A DNA stretch of 64,000 nucleotides, from contig JAPTJF010000018.1 in the NCBI GenBank assembly GCA_029339195.1, positions 62,001 through 126,000 of the forward strand. The letters are read 5' to 3'. Below, piece after piece: positions 21,734 through 33,442 of the stretch (position 1 is its first letter; each line of letters starts with the position of its first letter). The translations under genes were made by a program, and so were the position numbers. A model generated the notes under the pieces. The model was not told the DNA's origin, made no database searches, and was given only the letters and a program-made list of their open reading frames with translations. Source of the DNA: Micractinium sp. NFX-FRZ (lineage: Eukaryota > Chlorophyta > Trebouxiophyceae > Chlorellales > Chlorellaceae).

Positions 21734-22627
21734 CTTTCCCGGGAGAAGACCCCCGCTGCCGCCCGGGTTATTGATCAAGGTATGAACGCTGCAAGCAAAC
21801 GCGGTGGCACGGACGAGCGATCCATGTGGTGTAGCCCTCCTTGTTATGGCAACTGGATGGTCAGCGTGCGCAGCGTGCCTCGTGGCGGGGGGGACAGCGG
21901 GTTGCATCATGCTGTTGTGCCAATAGGTACTCACACACTTTGTGCCTATCATATCTGTTGGGCCTGTGTCGTGTGGACCTCGTGCTCCAAGCGCCTGTAG
22001 ACTGCACGCGCAAGCTCCTGCCGACGTCAGCTTGCTACGACAGCACGCTGAGACGCCACGCACCAGCACAGTCCTGCCGTCGCCTAGGTCTAGCGCAGCA
22101 TGCTGTTTATAGACCCCCGCATACATGATGCATGGCCCTCCACTATGCCTTACAATCTCTCTATGATTGATGAACAAGGCAGCGACATCCCTTACGCCGC
22201 CTGTTCATGTTAGCGGGCGCTGCGTGTGGCCTCACCCTCCCGCATGGTGCTCGATCTTGTGTGCAAATGCACACCAGGTGCAGTTGTTGGGATGAGATTC
22301 GATAGTGCATGCGAAATCCGTCTCGATTCGGTGGTTGGGTAGACTCCCGGCAAGGTGCCGCTGCCGCCGCGACCACGACGCGCCGCCACGGCCTAGGAGG
22401 TCAAGGTGCCATCTGGGTGCGAGTTGGTCCACCCGAGCATCCGACATCTCCGCCTCGTCATGGAACGAGGCACTCTGCATTCGGAGATGCAAGGGAGGCA
22501 CTGCCTCAGCCGCGTGCTGCGCTAGCATGCTGCGCTGTGCGCACAGATGGCGCGTGCCATTGCCTCTTTGCGTCTGTGCTCAACTCTCGACTCATTGGAC
22601 CACCTTGAAACTTCCTGAACAGGAAAG
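21734..22627. other. Divergent intergenic region
   Basis: The region lies between two start codons on opposite strands and should contain both promoters. No coding exon or clear element was identified. Confidence 0.45.
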
Positions 22628-25383
22628 ATGCTGAGCCGCCAGGCCACCCTCGCGGGGCTGGCGCTCGCCGCCCTGTTGGCCCTGCAGGGCGTGAGCGCGC
22701 AGATGCACACGCAGGTGCGTTTCACATGCACGATGACAGCGATGGCGCACTCATGCACCGCCGGGGCTGGGGGCCCACTGGCGGCGGCGCCTTGCGGCGG
22801 GCAGCCGGCGTGTGCGGGCGTGTGGCCGCGGCGCCCACACGCCCAGGTGCTGCCGCCTGTCCCCCTCACGCATCCCCCGCGCCTCCCTTGCTTTCGTGGG
22901 TGCTCAACCAACAGGTGGAGACTTTTGATGAATCGTGTGAGTCACAGCTGGAGATGCTGTGGATCGCCTACCAGCAGCCGCCGGTGGCGCCGGTGGCGGG
23001 CTGCGACCGCGCCTGCCTCAACGCCTGCTACACCACCCTGCACTGGGCCGTGTACTCTGAGAAGCAGCAGGACTGCCCTCTGCAAACCGACATCATCCGG
23101 TGCTTCCATGTGAGAAGGGCTGCTGGGTCGGCGGGCGGGGGCGGGGGGCTGGGTGGGCGAGCGCCTTGGCTGGCTCGTTGGGCCGGGGGGGGGGGGGGCC
23201 AGTGTGCCTGCGGGTTGGCAAGAGGTGTGCGGGCATGTGAGGGCAGCACGCCGCCCCCGTCTGGTGGCTGACCCTAGCATGCGAACTGATCCCGCACCGC
23301 TGCCAGCCCTCCTGGCTGCCTCTTCTGACCCGCTGCCGCCTTTGCCATATTGCCCGCCCGCCTGCCCGCCTGCCCGCCCCTGCCTGCAGGTGTACCGTGC
23401 TCAGTGGACCAAGTTTGTTGGTGACTGCGCCCTCTTCCAGTACGGCACCTCGGTGGGTGCTCCATGTCGTGTTGCATTGCTGTGGCTGGTATCTGAGGGG
23501 CAGCACTCGTGCCCCCGAGGGGCCTGGCCCGCCACTGCATGCATGCGCACAGCGAGTGGTGTGTTGCGCAGCAGCGCTGCTGGCAAGGGGGGCGGCATGC
23601 GCACAGTAGCAGGCCGCCTGGCATATCCTGCCGTCCCCCCCCCCAAAAAAGACGTCGCCCAACGTTCGCTCACCGCTCTGTTGCTGCTGCCACCGTCGCC
23701 GCCGGTCGTTGCTGCAGACCAGCGCCGAGGGCGAGGGCGAGGCGGGCAGCTCGAGCAGCAGCAGCGGCAGCAGCGCAGAGGGCGCTGCTGCGGCGGAGGG
23801 CGCGGCGGCGGCTGAGGGCGCCGCAACGGCGGAGGGCGCGGCGGCGGCTGAGGGCGCCGCGACGGCCGAGGGCGCCGCCACCACGGCTGAGGGTGCCGCT
23901 GTTACACCTGAGGGCAGGCGGCGGCGTGTGCTCCTGCAGGAGGCCGAGGGTAAGAGGGGTCCTGCCTTGTCTGCCCGCACTAGTCGGTGGGCGGATGTGT
24001 GGTTGCTCCCAACAAGCAAGGGCGGCTTCTTCAGATGATGTTGGCTGTGCAAACAAAGACAGCCTTGCGTGCACCACCACTGCCCTGGCCCCTGGCGCTG
24101 AGCGGCTGCTGCCGCAGCACACGTGTGCAATGGCTTCCAGGCACCACACCTGCCAGGGGCGTGCCGCCGCTGGGCCGCTGGGACGCTGTGTGCACCTCTG
24201 CGCTCTTTGCCTCCCGCGCGCGCCACCCAGCGGGCCCCATTTGTTTGGGCCCCCGTTCCCTGAGGCAGCCCCCTCCCTCCCTCCCTCATGCCGCTCCTTT
24301 CGTCCACCCCCTGTCATTTGCAGCCGCCCTGGGCAGCGTCAGCGTCTACAACGGCTGCTTCCCCAACTTTGCGAGTGTGGAGGGTGAGTGGCATATGGTA
24401 CTGCTGCTTGAGTGGGCCTTTGTAGTACCTTGCAGTACCAGGAGGGCAAGCGCTGCTTCCCAAACTTTGAGACCGTGGAGGGTGAGAGGCTGTGCTGGTG
24501 CATAGTGTGTCAGACGGCAGGCTTCGCATCCTCTCAAATCAACTCCTCTCCTCAGCTAGACACTGTCTGCCGTGCTCCCTTCTTCTCATGGCCCTGAGTG
24601 CAGACTTTGAGGAGTACATCAACGGGGAGTTCCAATTTGAGACCAGCTCCTCCGCTGTCGGTTTCACCCTCAGGTGCGCACCAGCTTTTTACTTGGGTTG
24701 CAAACCACTGTGGGGCGGGCCACACTGAAACGACCGACCCAAAGCCATGCCCGCCCCCGGCGTCCCGCCGCCGCTCCATGCCACGCCTTGTCGCGCTGCC
24801 ATGAGTGGTGCGCGCCGTGCGTGCTGTGCGCTGTGCTTTGCGCGCTTTGCGTGCTCCGTGTCAGCATGGTGGCACTTGCCTATTGGCGGCAGGCTGCCTA
24901 TGGGCTCGCCTTTGTCCCGCACCCACGCTGCGCCTGGACTGCGCATGCTGCGCACCTGCCGCCCGCCCTGCCTGGCTGCCCCGTCACCCGGCCCCACCCG
25001 CCGCTCCCCTATCCTGCTGCCCTGCTCCCTGTAGCACCCCTACTTTGCCTCCCCTGCTGCTGCCACTGCTGCTGCTGCTGCTGGGCTGCCCTCCCGCCTG
25101 CCCCGCCCCACCTTGCTTACCTACCTCCTGCCGCCGCATTTGCACCGCCCCTTCCCGCCTGCCTCCCTGCAGTGCCCTCTACTTTGCCTCCCTGGTGCTC
25201 CTGGGCATCGGGCTGCCCGCCTGGGCCAAGCCCTGGAAGAAGCTGAGCTGCTTCAAGCGTCGCAAGGAGGCCACAAAGCTTCCGGCGCCCCCCACGCAGC
25301 CGCCCGCCGCCGCAGCGGTGGACAGCGCTGAGGAGGAGCTTGTGCCCGCACCCGCAGCCCCCGCTGCCGCTGCCGCCTCCTGA
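22628..25383 (+). CDS. Single-pass surface protein with Cys-rich ectodomain and Ala-Glu-Gly repeats
   Basis: Exons are 22628-22714, 22915-23109, 23390-23452, 23718-23949, 24324-24383, 24604-24673 and 25173-25383 (918 bases, 305 residues), with consistent phases. Residues 1-24 form a signal peptide (LAGLALAALLALQGVSA). The ectodomain starts with a Cys-containing helical block (CDRACLNACYTTLHWAVYS, DCPLQTDIIRCFH). It then has a Ser run and about seven copies of an Ala-rich AAEG-type unit, followed by NGCFPNFASVE. A hydrophobic segment (LYFASLVLLGIGLPAW) near residue 245 and a basic tail (KPWKKLSCFKRRKEATK) indicate a type I membrane protein. I do not recognise the family. A near copy of the exon 24324-24383 end lies at 24435-24481 and cannot be spliced in without a stop. 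Confidence 0.8.
24384..24481 (+). repeat. Duplicate exon-like block after exon 5 (possible poison exon)
   Basis: The block 24435-24481 has its own acceptor (TTGCAG) and donor (GTGAGA). It encodes a match to the exon end (CFPNFETVE against CFPNFASVE), 98 bases downstream of the real donor. Its start phase does not fit either flanking exon, so inclusion reaches TGA within the block. Confidence 0.75.
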
Positions 25384-26172
25384 GCTTCCGCCTTCAAAGC
25401 TGCGCGCTGCTCAGCTCCTGGACTCCTGAGCTGCCCGCTGCTCGTGGTGCTTGCTGGTGCCGCTGCAGCAGCTGCGGGCCCAGCACACGCGGGGCCGGCA
25501 GTTAGCCTCATCCGGCGCCGTCGTCGCCTTCAGGCAGCAGCCAGCTCTGCTTTACCCGTCTATGCTTCATACATCTCACCCCCTGCCCCGGCCCCAGTGG
25601 GCATCTTTTTTCCGCCCCACACATTCTTCCCCGCTTCGCACGAACCTGCGCCCCCGCCCTGCAGGGGGCGCAGGGGGCGCCCCTAATTTTACATCCCTTT
25701 GTTTGGTTTTGCCGCACAGCAGCTTCCTCTCCTGCTCTCCCCGTCGCTACGCGGTCGCATTCTTCTATCCGTGGTTCTCATGAAAATAATGCACACAAGC
25801 TGCACACACAGCAAGCGCGGGAGTGTTGTACAGTGGGCGGCAGGAGCATGCCGCCGCACAGCCGCCATCTGTGCTGCTTGCCCATCTTGTCTGCCTGCCC
25901 ACGCCGCTTGCCAGCCAGCTGTCTGCCTGCTACCGCTGCTTGCCAGCCTTTTTGAGGGTGTGTTTACAACTGGTGCTTGCCTCGTTACAGGGCCAGCCGT
26001 CTTTGGTGCCTGGGTCCCGATGGTCTCTAGTCGTAGCGTACAGGGGGGAAGAGAGGCTGCGTGCTAGTGTACAAGAGTGAAGGGATGAATCAGGCAACGC
26101 ACAAACAGAGCCGACAAGCTGCTTTCCTGGCGAGGCTGCCTGGTGCTGAGGGCCTGCTGCGTGCTGTGCCTG
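25384..26172. other. Convergent intergenic region
   Basis: The region separates the ends of the surface-protein gene and the minus-strand WDR26 gene. Minus-strand TGTAA motifs (TTACA on the plus strand near 25966 and 25986) are plausible polyadenylation signals for WDR26. No gene is seen. Confidence 0.45.
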
Positions 26173-29100
26173 CTACCGCAGCGCTGCGGGCGCCAGCCAC
26201 GTACGGATGGTCCCATCATCTGACGCCGAGGCCAGCAGCCAGGGGTTGGTGGGGTGCCAGGCCGTGGCATTGATGCTCCCAGAGTGCCCCGCCAGGCACT
26301 CGAGCAGCTCACCGCTGCGCCTGCTCCACAGGTACACCTGGCAGTCCTCCGCCCCGCCCGCCACAAAGCCCGAGGAGGCGCCGCCCACGCACGAGCGTAG
26401 CACGTAGCGGCTGGGCTTGGCTCCGGCCATGCGCAACTCATGGAGTGCCGCAGTGGGCAGGGAGTCGAATGGATCGGCGGCGCCGGCGCCGCCCAGGCCG
26501 GAGGCAGCGGCAGACTGAGCGCGGGGGTGCGGCAGGAAGGGGGCAGCACTACCGCCCGCACCGTTGGCCGTGGCGCTGCCGCCGCCGCCGCTGTGTGGTT
26601 CTGCCGCTGTGGGCAAAGCAGCCTCCCCGGCCAGCCCGTCTGGCAGCTGCCACACGTGTATGCAGCTGTCTGAGAGGTTGGCTGTGAGGAAGCGGGAGCA
26701 GGGGCTGAGGTGTATGCTGGTCACGGCGCCCGACTCGGCCAGCGTCTCCACCCGCAGGTCGCTCAGCCTGCGGCAGGGGGGGCAGAGGGAGGGTGGGGTG
26801 CATCCCAAGAAAGTTGTTTTGAGGTAAGAACTTGGCAGGGTAGGAAGCACACCAAGGGGTTTGGGTGTTGGATTGTTGTGCGCGCTTGCTGGGGGGCATG
26901 AGCCGGCGGTGCAGCAGTTGGCCAGCGCTGCTCTCAGCGTAGCCCAGACCAAACCAAGCCTGAGCCCTTCCCATTACCCCACCCCAACCACCCCCCAGTC
27001 CCAACTCCCCACCCACCGCAGGAAAGCAATCTTTCTGTCCTGCCCAACCGAGATGACGCAGCCGCCGCCTGGGCCGACCACCGCATCGTACACGTAGCTG
27101 TGTGCGCAGGGCAGGCGCTGCGTGCGCTGTGGTGGGGCACCCCCTGTGGCGCCGCCCCCGCCTCCCGCCTGCTGCTGCCCCGAGTCGTAAACAGCCATCC
27201 CCCGGTGTGTGGCCACCAGAAAGCGGCGCGAGTCAGGGAACCAGCTGACAGCCATGACAGTCGCGGCGGCGGTGGGCGGCGCTGAGCTGGCGGCGCCCCC
27301 GGGCTGAGCTGGCGCCGCTGAGTCAGCGTCCGCCGCCGAAAAGGTGCGCAGCAGCTTGGCGGTGGCCACGTCATGCAGGCGCACGGCAGAGTCCATGGCA
27401 GCTGTGAGGATCAGGCGGGAGTCGGGGCTGAAAGAGACCAGCTGGCAGGGCACCGACAGCTGCAGCAGGCGGCGGGGGCTCTCAAAGCGCCCGCCAGGCG
27501 TCACAGACCTGCGGGGGCGGGGGGCAGGGGCGGCAGCGGGGGTGCTGGGCGGGTGAGCGCCTGCTGGGTTGTGGGGGGCTGCGTGCAGGTGTCAGGTGGT
27601 GGCTTGAAGCTGGCAAGAAGAGGCGGTTCGGCCAGAGTGCCAGGGGGAACAGGGCCGCACCAAGTGGCATGCGTGATACGAAGCAGCGCGGCGGTCCAGT
27701 GCACCTTATTGTAGTACACATGGCCTGCCCCTCCCCTGCTCATCAACCAACTCACCACAGCAGCGCTGTGCCGTCCTTGCTGGCGCTGGCGGCCCACTGG
27801 CCGCAGGGCGAGAACACGATGCTCCACACCTCGCTGCGGTGCTCTTCAAGGACCTGTCCCGCCTGCGTGGGCAGCTGCTCCGCGCCCGCCTGCAAACAGG
27901 GGACAGCAAGTGACGGTCACAAACAAGAGTTGGGTCCCGAGACGTGGGGGTGTGCAGCGAGGGTGCCGACTTGGGATGCAGCGCAAGCGTTGAACCGCCA
28001 GCCGCTTTTGCCCACAGGCCGTGCAAAGCATGCAGCGTACATAAGCAGACACCCCCGCGTTAACCATTGGCCCAACCGTGATGGCACCCCGCTCCTGCCA
28101 GCCTCAGCTCCGATTTCAACACACCTGGTAGTCTGAGAAGAGGGACAGGTGGCGGTGCCGCGAGTTGAAGTACTGGCAGCGCTCCAGCTGGCTCAGCAGC
28201 GCCTGCAGGGGGGGAGGAGGACGCACAACATGCCGGCGGAGAGCGGGCGGTCGGAAGCTCACAGAGCACAGGCAAGAGGACAGGCGAAAGCTGCATCCAG
28301 GCATCCGCACCCGGCGCCGTTGCCCACACACCCCGGCAAGCACCCCCAAATAGTTGTAAGTGTGCCCATAACAACACAGTATTCTACCCACCCACCCACC
28401 TGCTCCACTAGCTCCTCCAGCCGGCGCTCCGGGATGAGCAGGCTGTCCTGCCCGCCCTTGCACCCCTTGGCTGCATGAGCCCTGGTGCCTGAACTATAAA
28501 GCGAGCTGACGGCAATCACACAAAACACGCACCTGCTCAACAAGCTCCTCAACAAAACACCCACCTGCTCCACTAGCTCCTCCAGCCGGCGCTCCGGGAT
28601 GAGCAGGCTGTCCTGCAGGCTGTCCTGCAGCTCATCCAGCAGCGCAGCCCGCGACTCCGCTGTCTGCTGCGCGCTCAGGCCGCCGCTACTGTGGGCAGCA
28701 GAGCCGCCGCCGCCGCCTGAGGGCGAGGAGGGTGCAGAGCCGTTGGCGGCGGGCGGCGGCCGCAGCAGCAGGGCTGCCAGGCTGTGCAGCACCTGCTGCT
28801 GCACGCGAAGCGGCTGCAGCTCGGTACGTAGCACCTGCGGGCGGGCAGGGCGGGTGGGGTGGGCGGGCGGGCAGGTGGGCGGGGGAGACAACATGAGGCC
28901 CGCAGCGGTCAAGTCCGCAGCCAGTGTGTACACTGCCATGCACACACACTCCCATACACCAAACCCTGAAGCAACATTGTGCCTGCACCCCTTCCACCAA
29001 CATCCAGCGTCCATCCAGGCCGTGGCCAGAGCTGCTGCTGAGTCTGCCTACCTGCAGCGCCGCGGCCGTGGCCCCCGCCTCCAGCAGCTCCGCATACTTG

Positions 29101-29601
29101 GCTTTCAGCAGGAGGAAGCGGGCACGGTCCAACTGGCGCGCGTCAGCCGCCACCGAGGGCAGCAGGCAAAGCGCGGCATCAAACTGGCCCCCCAGCACGG
29201 CGGCGCGGAAGGCGGCCGCGGCGGGCGGCTGCAGCACAGCGGCGGGTGTGCAGGGAGGGGGCAAGAGGCGGGCGACGGGTGTGCCGGAGGGCCAGGGGAG
29301 GTGCGGAGCTTGGGGCGGATTGCACAAACGGCGCAGGCGAAAGACGGCCGACATCTCTACAGGCGGGGCAGGAACTGAGCAGCGCGACACCGAGCTGCTA
29401 TCTGCCCCGGTCTAAACTTCCGATGTCCTGCCAATACATCACAGCCTGCCAATCAGGGTCAACATTACAACCTCCCTACATTATTTGGTGCAACCGGGGC
29501 GCACCTGCTGCACCACGCCACTGGCCGCCTCCAGCTGCGCCGCCACCTCATCATAGCCCAGCGCGCGAAGTGCCTGCTCCAGCACCCGGATGTACTCAGC
29601 C
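26173..29601 (-). CDS. WDR26: WDR26/GID7 homologue: LisH, CTLH and WD40 (5' end not resolved)
   Basis: Supported exons are 29601-29505, 29228-29052, 28834-28565, 28202-28125, 27889-27756, 27508-27017 and 26767-26173, giving about 614 residues. The first of these starts out of phase, so a short upstream exon carrying the ATG lies somewhere in 29602-30256. The domain order matches WDR26. A LisH helix pair (EYIRVLEQALRALGYDEVAA) comes first, then a CTLH/CRA region (FRAAVLGGQFDAALCLLP and KAKYAELLEAG). A WD40 propeller follows, with WSIVFSPCGQWAASASKDGT, LVSFSPDSRLILTAAMDS, VMAVSWFPDSRRFLVAT, IHLSPCSRFLTANLSD and ATAWHPTNPWLLASASDDGT. In yeast and animals this subunit belongs to the GID/CTLH ubiquitin ligase in cytosol and nucleus. 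The end of the 28565 exon is copied twice in its downstream intron. It is divergent from FHY1. Confidence 0.88.
28400..28447 (-). repeat. Exact-phase copy of a WDR26 exon end, possible cassette exon
   Basis: These 48 bases encode the same 16 residues (DSLLIPERRLEELVEQ) as the end of the exon finishing at 28565. They are bounded by CAG on one side and GTGGGT on the other. A third, decayed donor copy (GAGCAG|GTGCGT) lies at 28533. The block is phase 0 at both ends, so inclusion would keep the frame. No pyrimidine tract precedes it. Confidence 0.8.
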
Positions 29602-30256
29602 CTGCGGATGCATTGGGGGGCCGCCAAGGCAGCGGGTCAGGCGTTGGGCAAGAAGGTGGGTGCCAGGGGACGGTGGTGAGGGCGGGGGATGAGAGGGTGG
29701 TAACAGGGCGGTGGGCAGCGGGCGGGCTGGGCGGTGCTGTCTGCTTCAGTAAATACGGCCGGGATGGGAACACGGCAGGCATACACATGGACAGCCGGCT
29801 GTGCTGCACTGCACCCAAGCCTGCCGTCCAGCGACTCGTGCCGCTCCTGCACGGCAGGCCCCGCCCGTCTGTGCGCCCCCTGGCTGCCCCCTGCAGGCAC
29901 CTGTCTATCAACCCGCGCGGCCCCAGGGTCTGCGACGGCGCTGCTACATAGCCTCCATTGTGCACAGGCGGCGTGGGCGGCCCCATTGCGAGCCGGCAGT
30001 GCCAAAAACCCTGGCCTGGTTGGCCAGCGGCCCGACAGTAGCTTCCGACACGCTGCAGTAAACGGAGCTGTAGAATCAAGGTTCCCCGGGCTGGCCGGGA
30101 CCCAAGTTCACGAGGAGGAGACGGCCAGCTCACCAGGGCGCCAAAGGGAGAGGATGACAGCAAGAAACCACTACTTCAGGCGATGTACCAGTGCCATCGG
30201 GTTGTGCGCTCACACTGATCATTCGCTCCCCACTGCGCCAGTGCCTGGACAGGCCT
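29602..30256. other. Divergent region between WDR26 and FHY1
   Basis: It must hold the promoters of both genes and the missing first coding exon of WDR26. I could not choose among several short ATG-to-GT candidates. Confidence 0.45.
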
Positions 30257-32653
30257 ATGTCGGTGGTCTGCTGCGCTCGGGCAACAGCGGCTGCAGTGGC
30301 CACCAGCAGGAGGCTGCGAGGCCTGGGGCTCATCAAAACCAATCCCTCTCGCTGCCAGCGGCGAGCGGGGCTGCCAGGCGGCCGAGGCGGGGCTACGCAG
30401 GCGGCGCGGGCGGCGGCACCACACGCCACAATGGGCAGCGGCGGCGACGCACAGCCGCAACAGCAGCAGCAGCAGCAGCAGGTGGCTTCTAGCGCCGTTG
30501 GTCCACCAGTGTTGTTACTGGACATCATGGACACTGTTGTCTACGATCCTTTCTTCCAGGTGTGCCCTCATTCTCCGCTTCAGTGTCGCCTGGCCGGCCG
30601 CACCTCCCTCGCTCACTCCCCTGTTCCGCCACGCTCAGCACGCCATCACTACGCCCATTCCACCTGTTTCTTCCTTTCTTCATCCCCCTCCAGGATATGC
30701 CCCGCTTCTTTGGCATCTCATTCAAGGAGCTGCTGGCAGCCAAGCACCCAACAGCCTGGGTGCAGGTGGGCGGGCGGGCGGGCGGGTGCATGGGCGGCCA
30801 GCATATGCATGTGGGCGGGTGGGTGCAGCTGGGGGTTGAGTGAGTGTGCTGAGATCAGCTAGGAGAAGATGATGCGCACTCCTTGCGTTGAGCAGGTTGA
30901 TTAAAACCTTTGGTTTTGTGCATCGATCTCTTCACTGGTGCTGCAGTTTGAGTGCGGCCAGATCAGCGAGGAGGAGCTGATGCGCATCTTCTTCTCAGAT
31001 GGGCGCTCCTTCGATGGGGAGGCGCTCAAGCGGCACATGGTGAGAGAGGCGGGCAACGGGCGGGCGCGTGCGGCGTGGTGCGGTGCGGAGTGGCCCCTTC
31101 CAGATGCCTGGGCCCCCAGCCGGGTGCCTGCCAGCTGGACGCCCGCCAGCCTGGGCGCCCGCCAGCTGGACACCTGCCAGCCTGGAAACCCGCCAGCTGG
31201 ATGCCTGCCACCCTGGGCGCCCGCCAGCTGGACGTCCGCCAGCCTGGGCGCCCGCCAGCTGGATGCCTGCCACCCTGGGCGCCCGCCAGCTGGACGCCCG
31301 CCAGCCTGGGCGCCCGCCAGCTGGGTGCCCGACAGCCCCGCCAGCCTGCCACTGTGGTCGTGATCGTGTGCCGCACATGCCAAGGCCATGCCAAGGCCAG
31401 GACGCTCACCCGTGTGCATGTGCCCCTTCCCCTGCAGGCCGACTGCTACCGGTACCTGGATGGCATGGAGTCGCTGCTTGAGCGGCTGGCCGGCAGCGGT
31501 GCACAGGTGAGTGCTCTGTAGCCCGGGCGTGCAGCCCCAGCTTCATTTCCCACTGCTTGCCGCCTGGGTGCCCGGCACGCGAGCACCCGCCAGCCCTCGC
31601 CGCTGCCTGCCTATGCATGCATGCATGTGACGCGGCTGCACCACCAGCAGCTGCCTTCTTGGACACACAGCTGCTCCAGCGCTGCCATGCGCCCGCCCAT
31701 GTGCTCTGCTGCCACTGCCGCCATGTATTGGCGCCTTAGCAGGCACCCCGCCCGCCGTTGGCAGCTGCCCGGCCCTTGGGCAACCCCGCACATGCAGGCG
31801 CACGCTGCAGCGACCATGCCGCCTGAACCATTTGCCCCACCTTGCAACTCCGCTGCCGCCCGCAGGTGCACGCCTTTAGCAACTACCCGGCCTGGTGGCA
31901 GATGATCGAGGACAAGCTGCGCCTCTCACGCTACATGCAGTGGACATTTGTCAGCTGCCAGGGGCCGCTCAGGGTGAGGGGAGCGGCTGGTGACGCTGCT
32001 GAGTGCTGGCATCTGCGCACACCGCTGCAAGCTGCTTTTCTGGATGGATGTGTGATGTGCATGTGCAGAGCAGCGTGCCAGCCCTGCTCCTAAAGGCAGC
32101 GTGCACTGTCCTTGGCCATGTGCCTGCCGCATTTCGCCTCCATGCGTCCCTCCCAAGCGCCTGTCGCCCCCGCCCGCCCGCCTCTTCAACCCACCCACCC
32201 ACCCCCCACACGCACAGGGCCTGCGCAAGCCATCGGCGGGCAGCTGTGCTGCTGCAGTATCCCACCCTGCAGCACGTGCCCCATGATCTTCCCACCGTAC
32301 CTCCTTTTCCCCCCTCCATCCTTTTCCCCCCTGCGCAGGGCATGCGCAAGCCGGGCAGCGGCGCGCTTTGCTGCTGCGGTATCCCACCCGCTTGGGCTCC
32401 CCCCAGCTCAACCCACCACCCTATCCCCCCACCACCCCCCGATCCTTCCTGCACGCAGGGCATGCGCAAGCCGGCAGCGGAGAGCTTTGCAGCGGTGGTG
32501 TCCCACCTGGGGGTGGCCCCCGACCGCCTGCTTTTCGTGGACGACCGGCAGGTCAATATCGATGGAGCGCTGGCGGCGGGCATCCCCGCGCTGAAATTTG
32601 AGAGCGCGGCTGCATTGGAGGCGGAGCTGCTCCGGCGCGGCTTCCAGCTGTGA
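30257..32653 (+). CDS. FHY1: Chloroplast FMN hydrolase, HAD family (FHY1 homologue)
   Basis: Six exons (30257-30559, 30694-30765, 30947-31039, 31438-31506, 31866-31973, 32459-32653) sum to 840 bases (279 residues), all in phase. The first 80 residues are Arg/Ala-rich with a Gln run and read as a chloroplast transit peptide. The rest matches the plant FHY1 enzyme, which hydrolyses FMN to riboflavin in plastids. Recognisable segments are LLLDIMDTVVYDPFF (HAD motif I, nucleophile Asp near residue 89, Met at +2), FGISFKELLAAKHPTAW, YRYLDGMESLLERL, FSNYPAWWQMIEDKLRLS (motif II), GMRKP (motif III Lys) and LLFVDDRQVNIDGALAAGIP (motif IV Asp pair). Start is the first ATG in frame. Intron 3 holds a 31-base minisatellite. 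Exons 3 and 6 have upstream decoy copies. Confidence 0.88.
30851..30946 (+). repeat. Decoy copy of part of FHY1 exon 3
   Basis: AGATCAGCTAGGAGAAGATG at about 30852 mirrors AGATCAGCGAGGAGGAGCTG inside exon 3 (from about 30960). The spacing is 108 bases. The copy carries an in-frame TAG. Confidence 0.8.
31131..31347 (+). repeat. 31-base minisatellite, seven units
   Basis: CCAGCTGG recurs at 31131, 31162, 31193, 31224, 31255, 31286 and 31317, an exact 31-base period. Units alternate small variants (CCTGGGCGCCCGCCAGCTGG core). It lies in FHY1 intron 3. Confidence 0.95.
32218..32458 (+). repeat. Two upstream copies of the FHY1 exon-6 acceptor and start
   Basis: GCGCAAGCC after a CAG|GGC-type acceptor occurs at 32218, 32339 and 32459, with spacings of 121 and 120 bases. 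The copies encode GLRKPSAG, GMRKPGSG and GMRKPAAE respectively. Only the last continues into the HAD motif IV. The preceding pyrimidine-rich intron ends are copied too. Using the first copy gives a stop by 32289. Confidence 0.9.
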
Positions 32654-33442
32654 TGGAGCGCTTGCAATGCGGAGCTGCTCACGGCATGGCCTGCTCCCTG
32701 TGATGGCCGTGATGGCCGTGCATTTGCCTGCGTACTGCCGTGAAATCCCTGCCATTTTTTCTGTCTGCTCTCTATTTGCCGGCCAGTGCTGCTTCTCTAC
32801 ATGCCAAACCAGCAGTGGAGGGGCAATGGTTGATTGGCCAAGCCGCCAGCAGCGGGACTGTACAGGAGAAAGGTTTCATAACGTGACACCCCACGGCTGC
32901 TGGCACCAGGCAAGCTGCCAAAAACCCAGGGCAGTGCTTCTGATGCTACCAAGCGGTCAAAAATGCGATTGCCAGCAGCGTGACAAGCCAGCCCTGGCTT
33001 TAGAGCCTGGCGGCATGGCCTGCCGGTGCAGGGCAGGCTGGCCGGGACGCCTGCCGGCCGCCGCCGCTGCCCTGCAGCAGGCAGTTACTCGACACTGCGC
33101 CACTGCCTTGCCCGCTTGCCGGTCCGCAACTTAGCAATGTAGGACCGCTCCAGGCCGATAAAACATTGTAAAAGATCACGGATTTCTCAACTCTCACCGG
33201 TCCTCCGTGCGCTCCAACTGCGGCCAAGTACAGCTTTCGTGCTGGGGAGCAACTGACACACCGCTGCTCCAATTGAGCATTCTATACTCAGTATTTCTAT
33301 GCCCCCCGTGTTCGCAGCTCGCTGCTCGCCCAGCGCTCAGAACCTGACGGGTCACAAGCGGGTTCCCCGCTCTCGGTCAGCCTTCTCCAGTGCTTTGCGG
33401 CTCCAGGCTATCGCATCAGTTCTCGGCAGTGGCTGAGCGGCA
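32654..33442. other. Intergenic region between FHY1 and the SGNH hydrolase gene
   Basis: It should contain the FHY1 3' UTR and the promoter of the next gene. No coding exon or clear regulatory motif was identified. Confidence 0.4.

Noticed and set aside
23093..24307. 404-codon minus-strand open frame opposite the surface-protein gene
   Set aside because: It is antisense to exons with a signal peptide and consistent phases, and its Ala/Pro/Arg-rich content is the expected shadow of the AAEG repeats.
30176..30534. Minus-strand open frames opposite FHY1 exon 1 as the WDR26 first exon
   Set aside because: None ends at a donor leaving the two-base phase required by the LisH exon at 29601.
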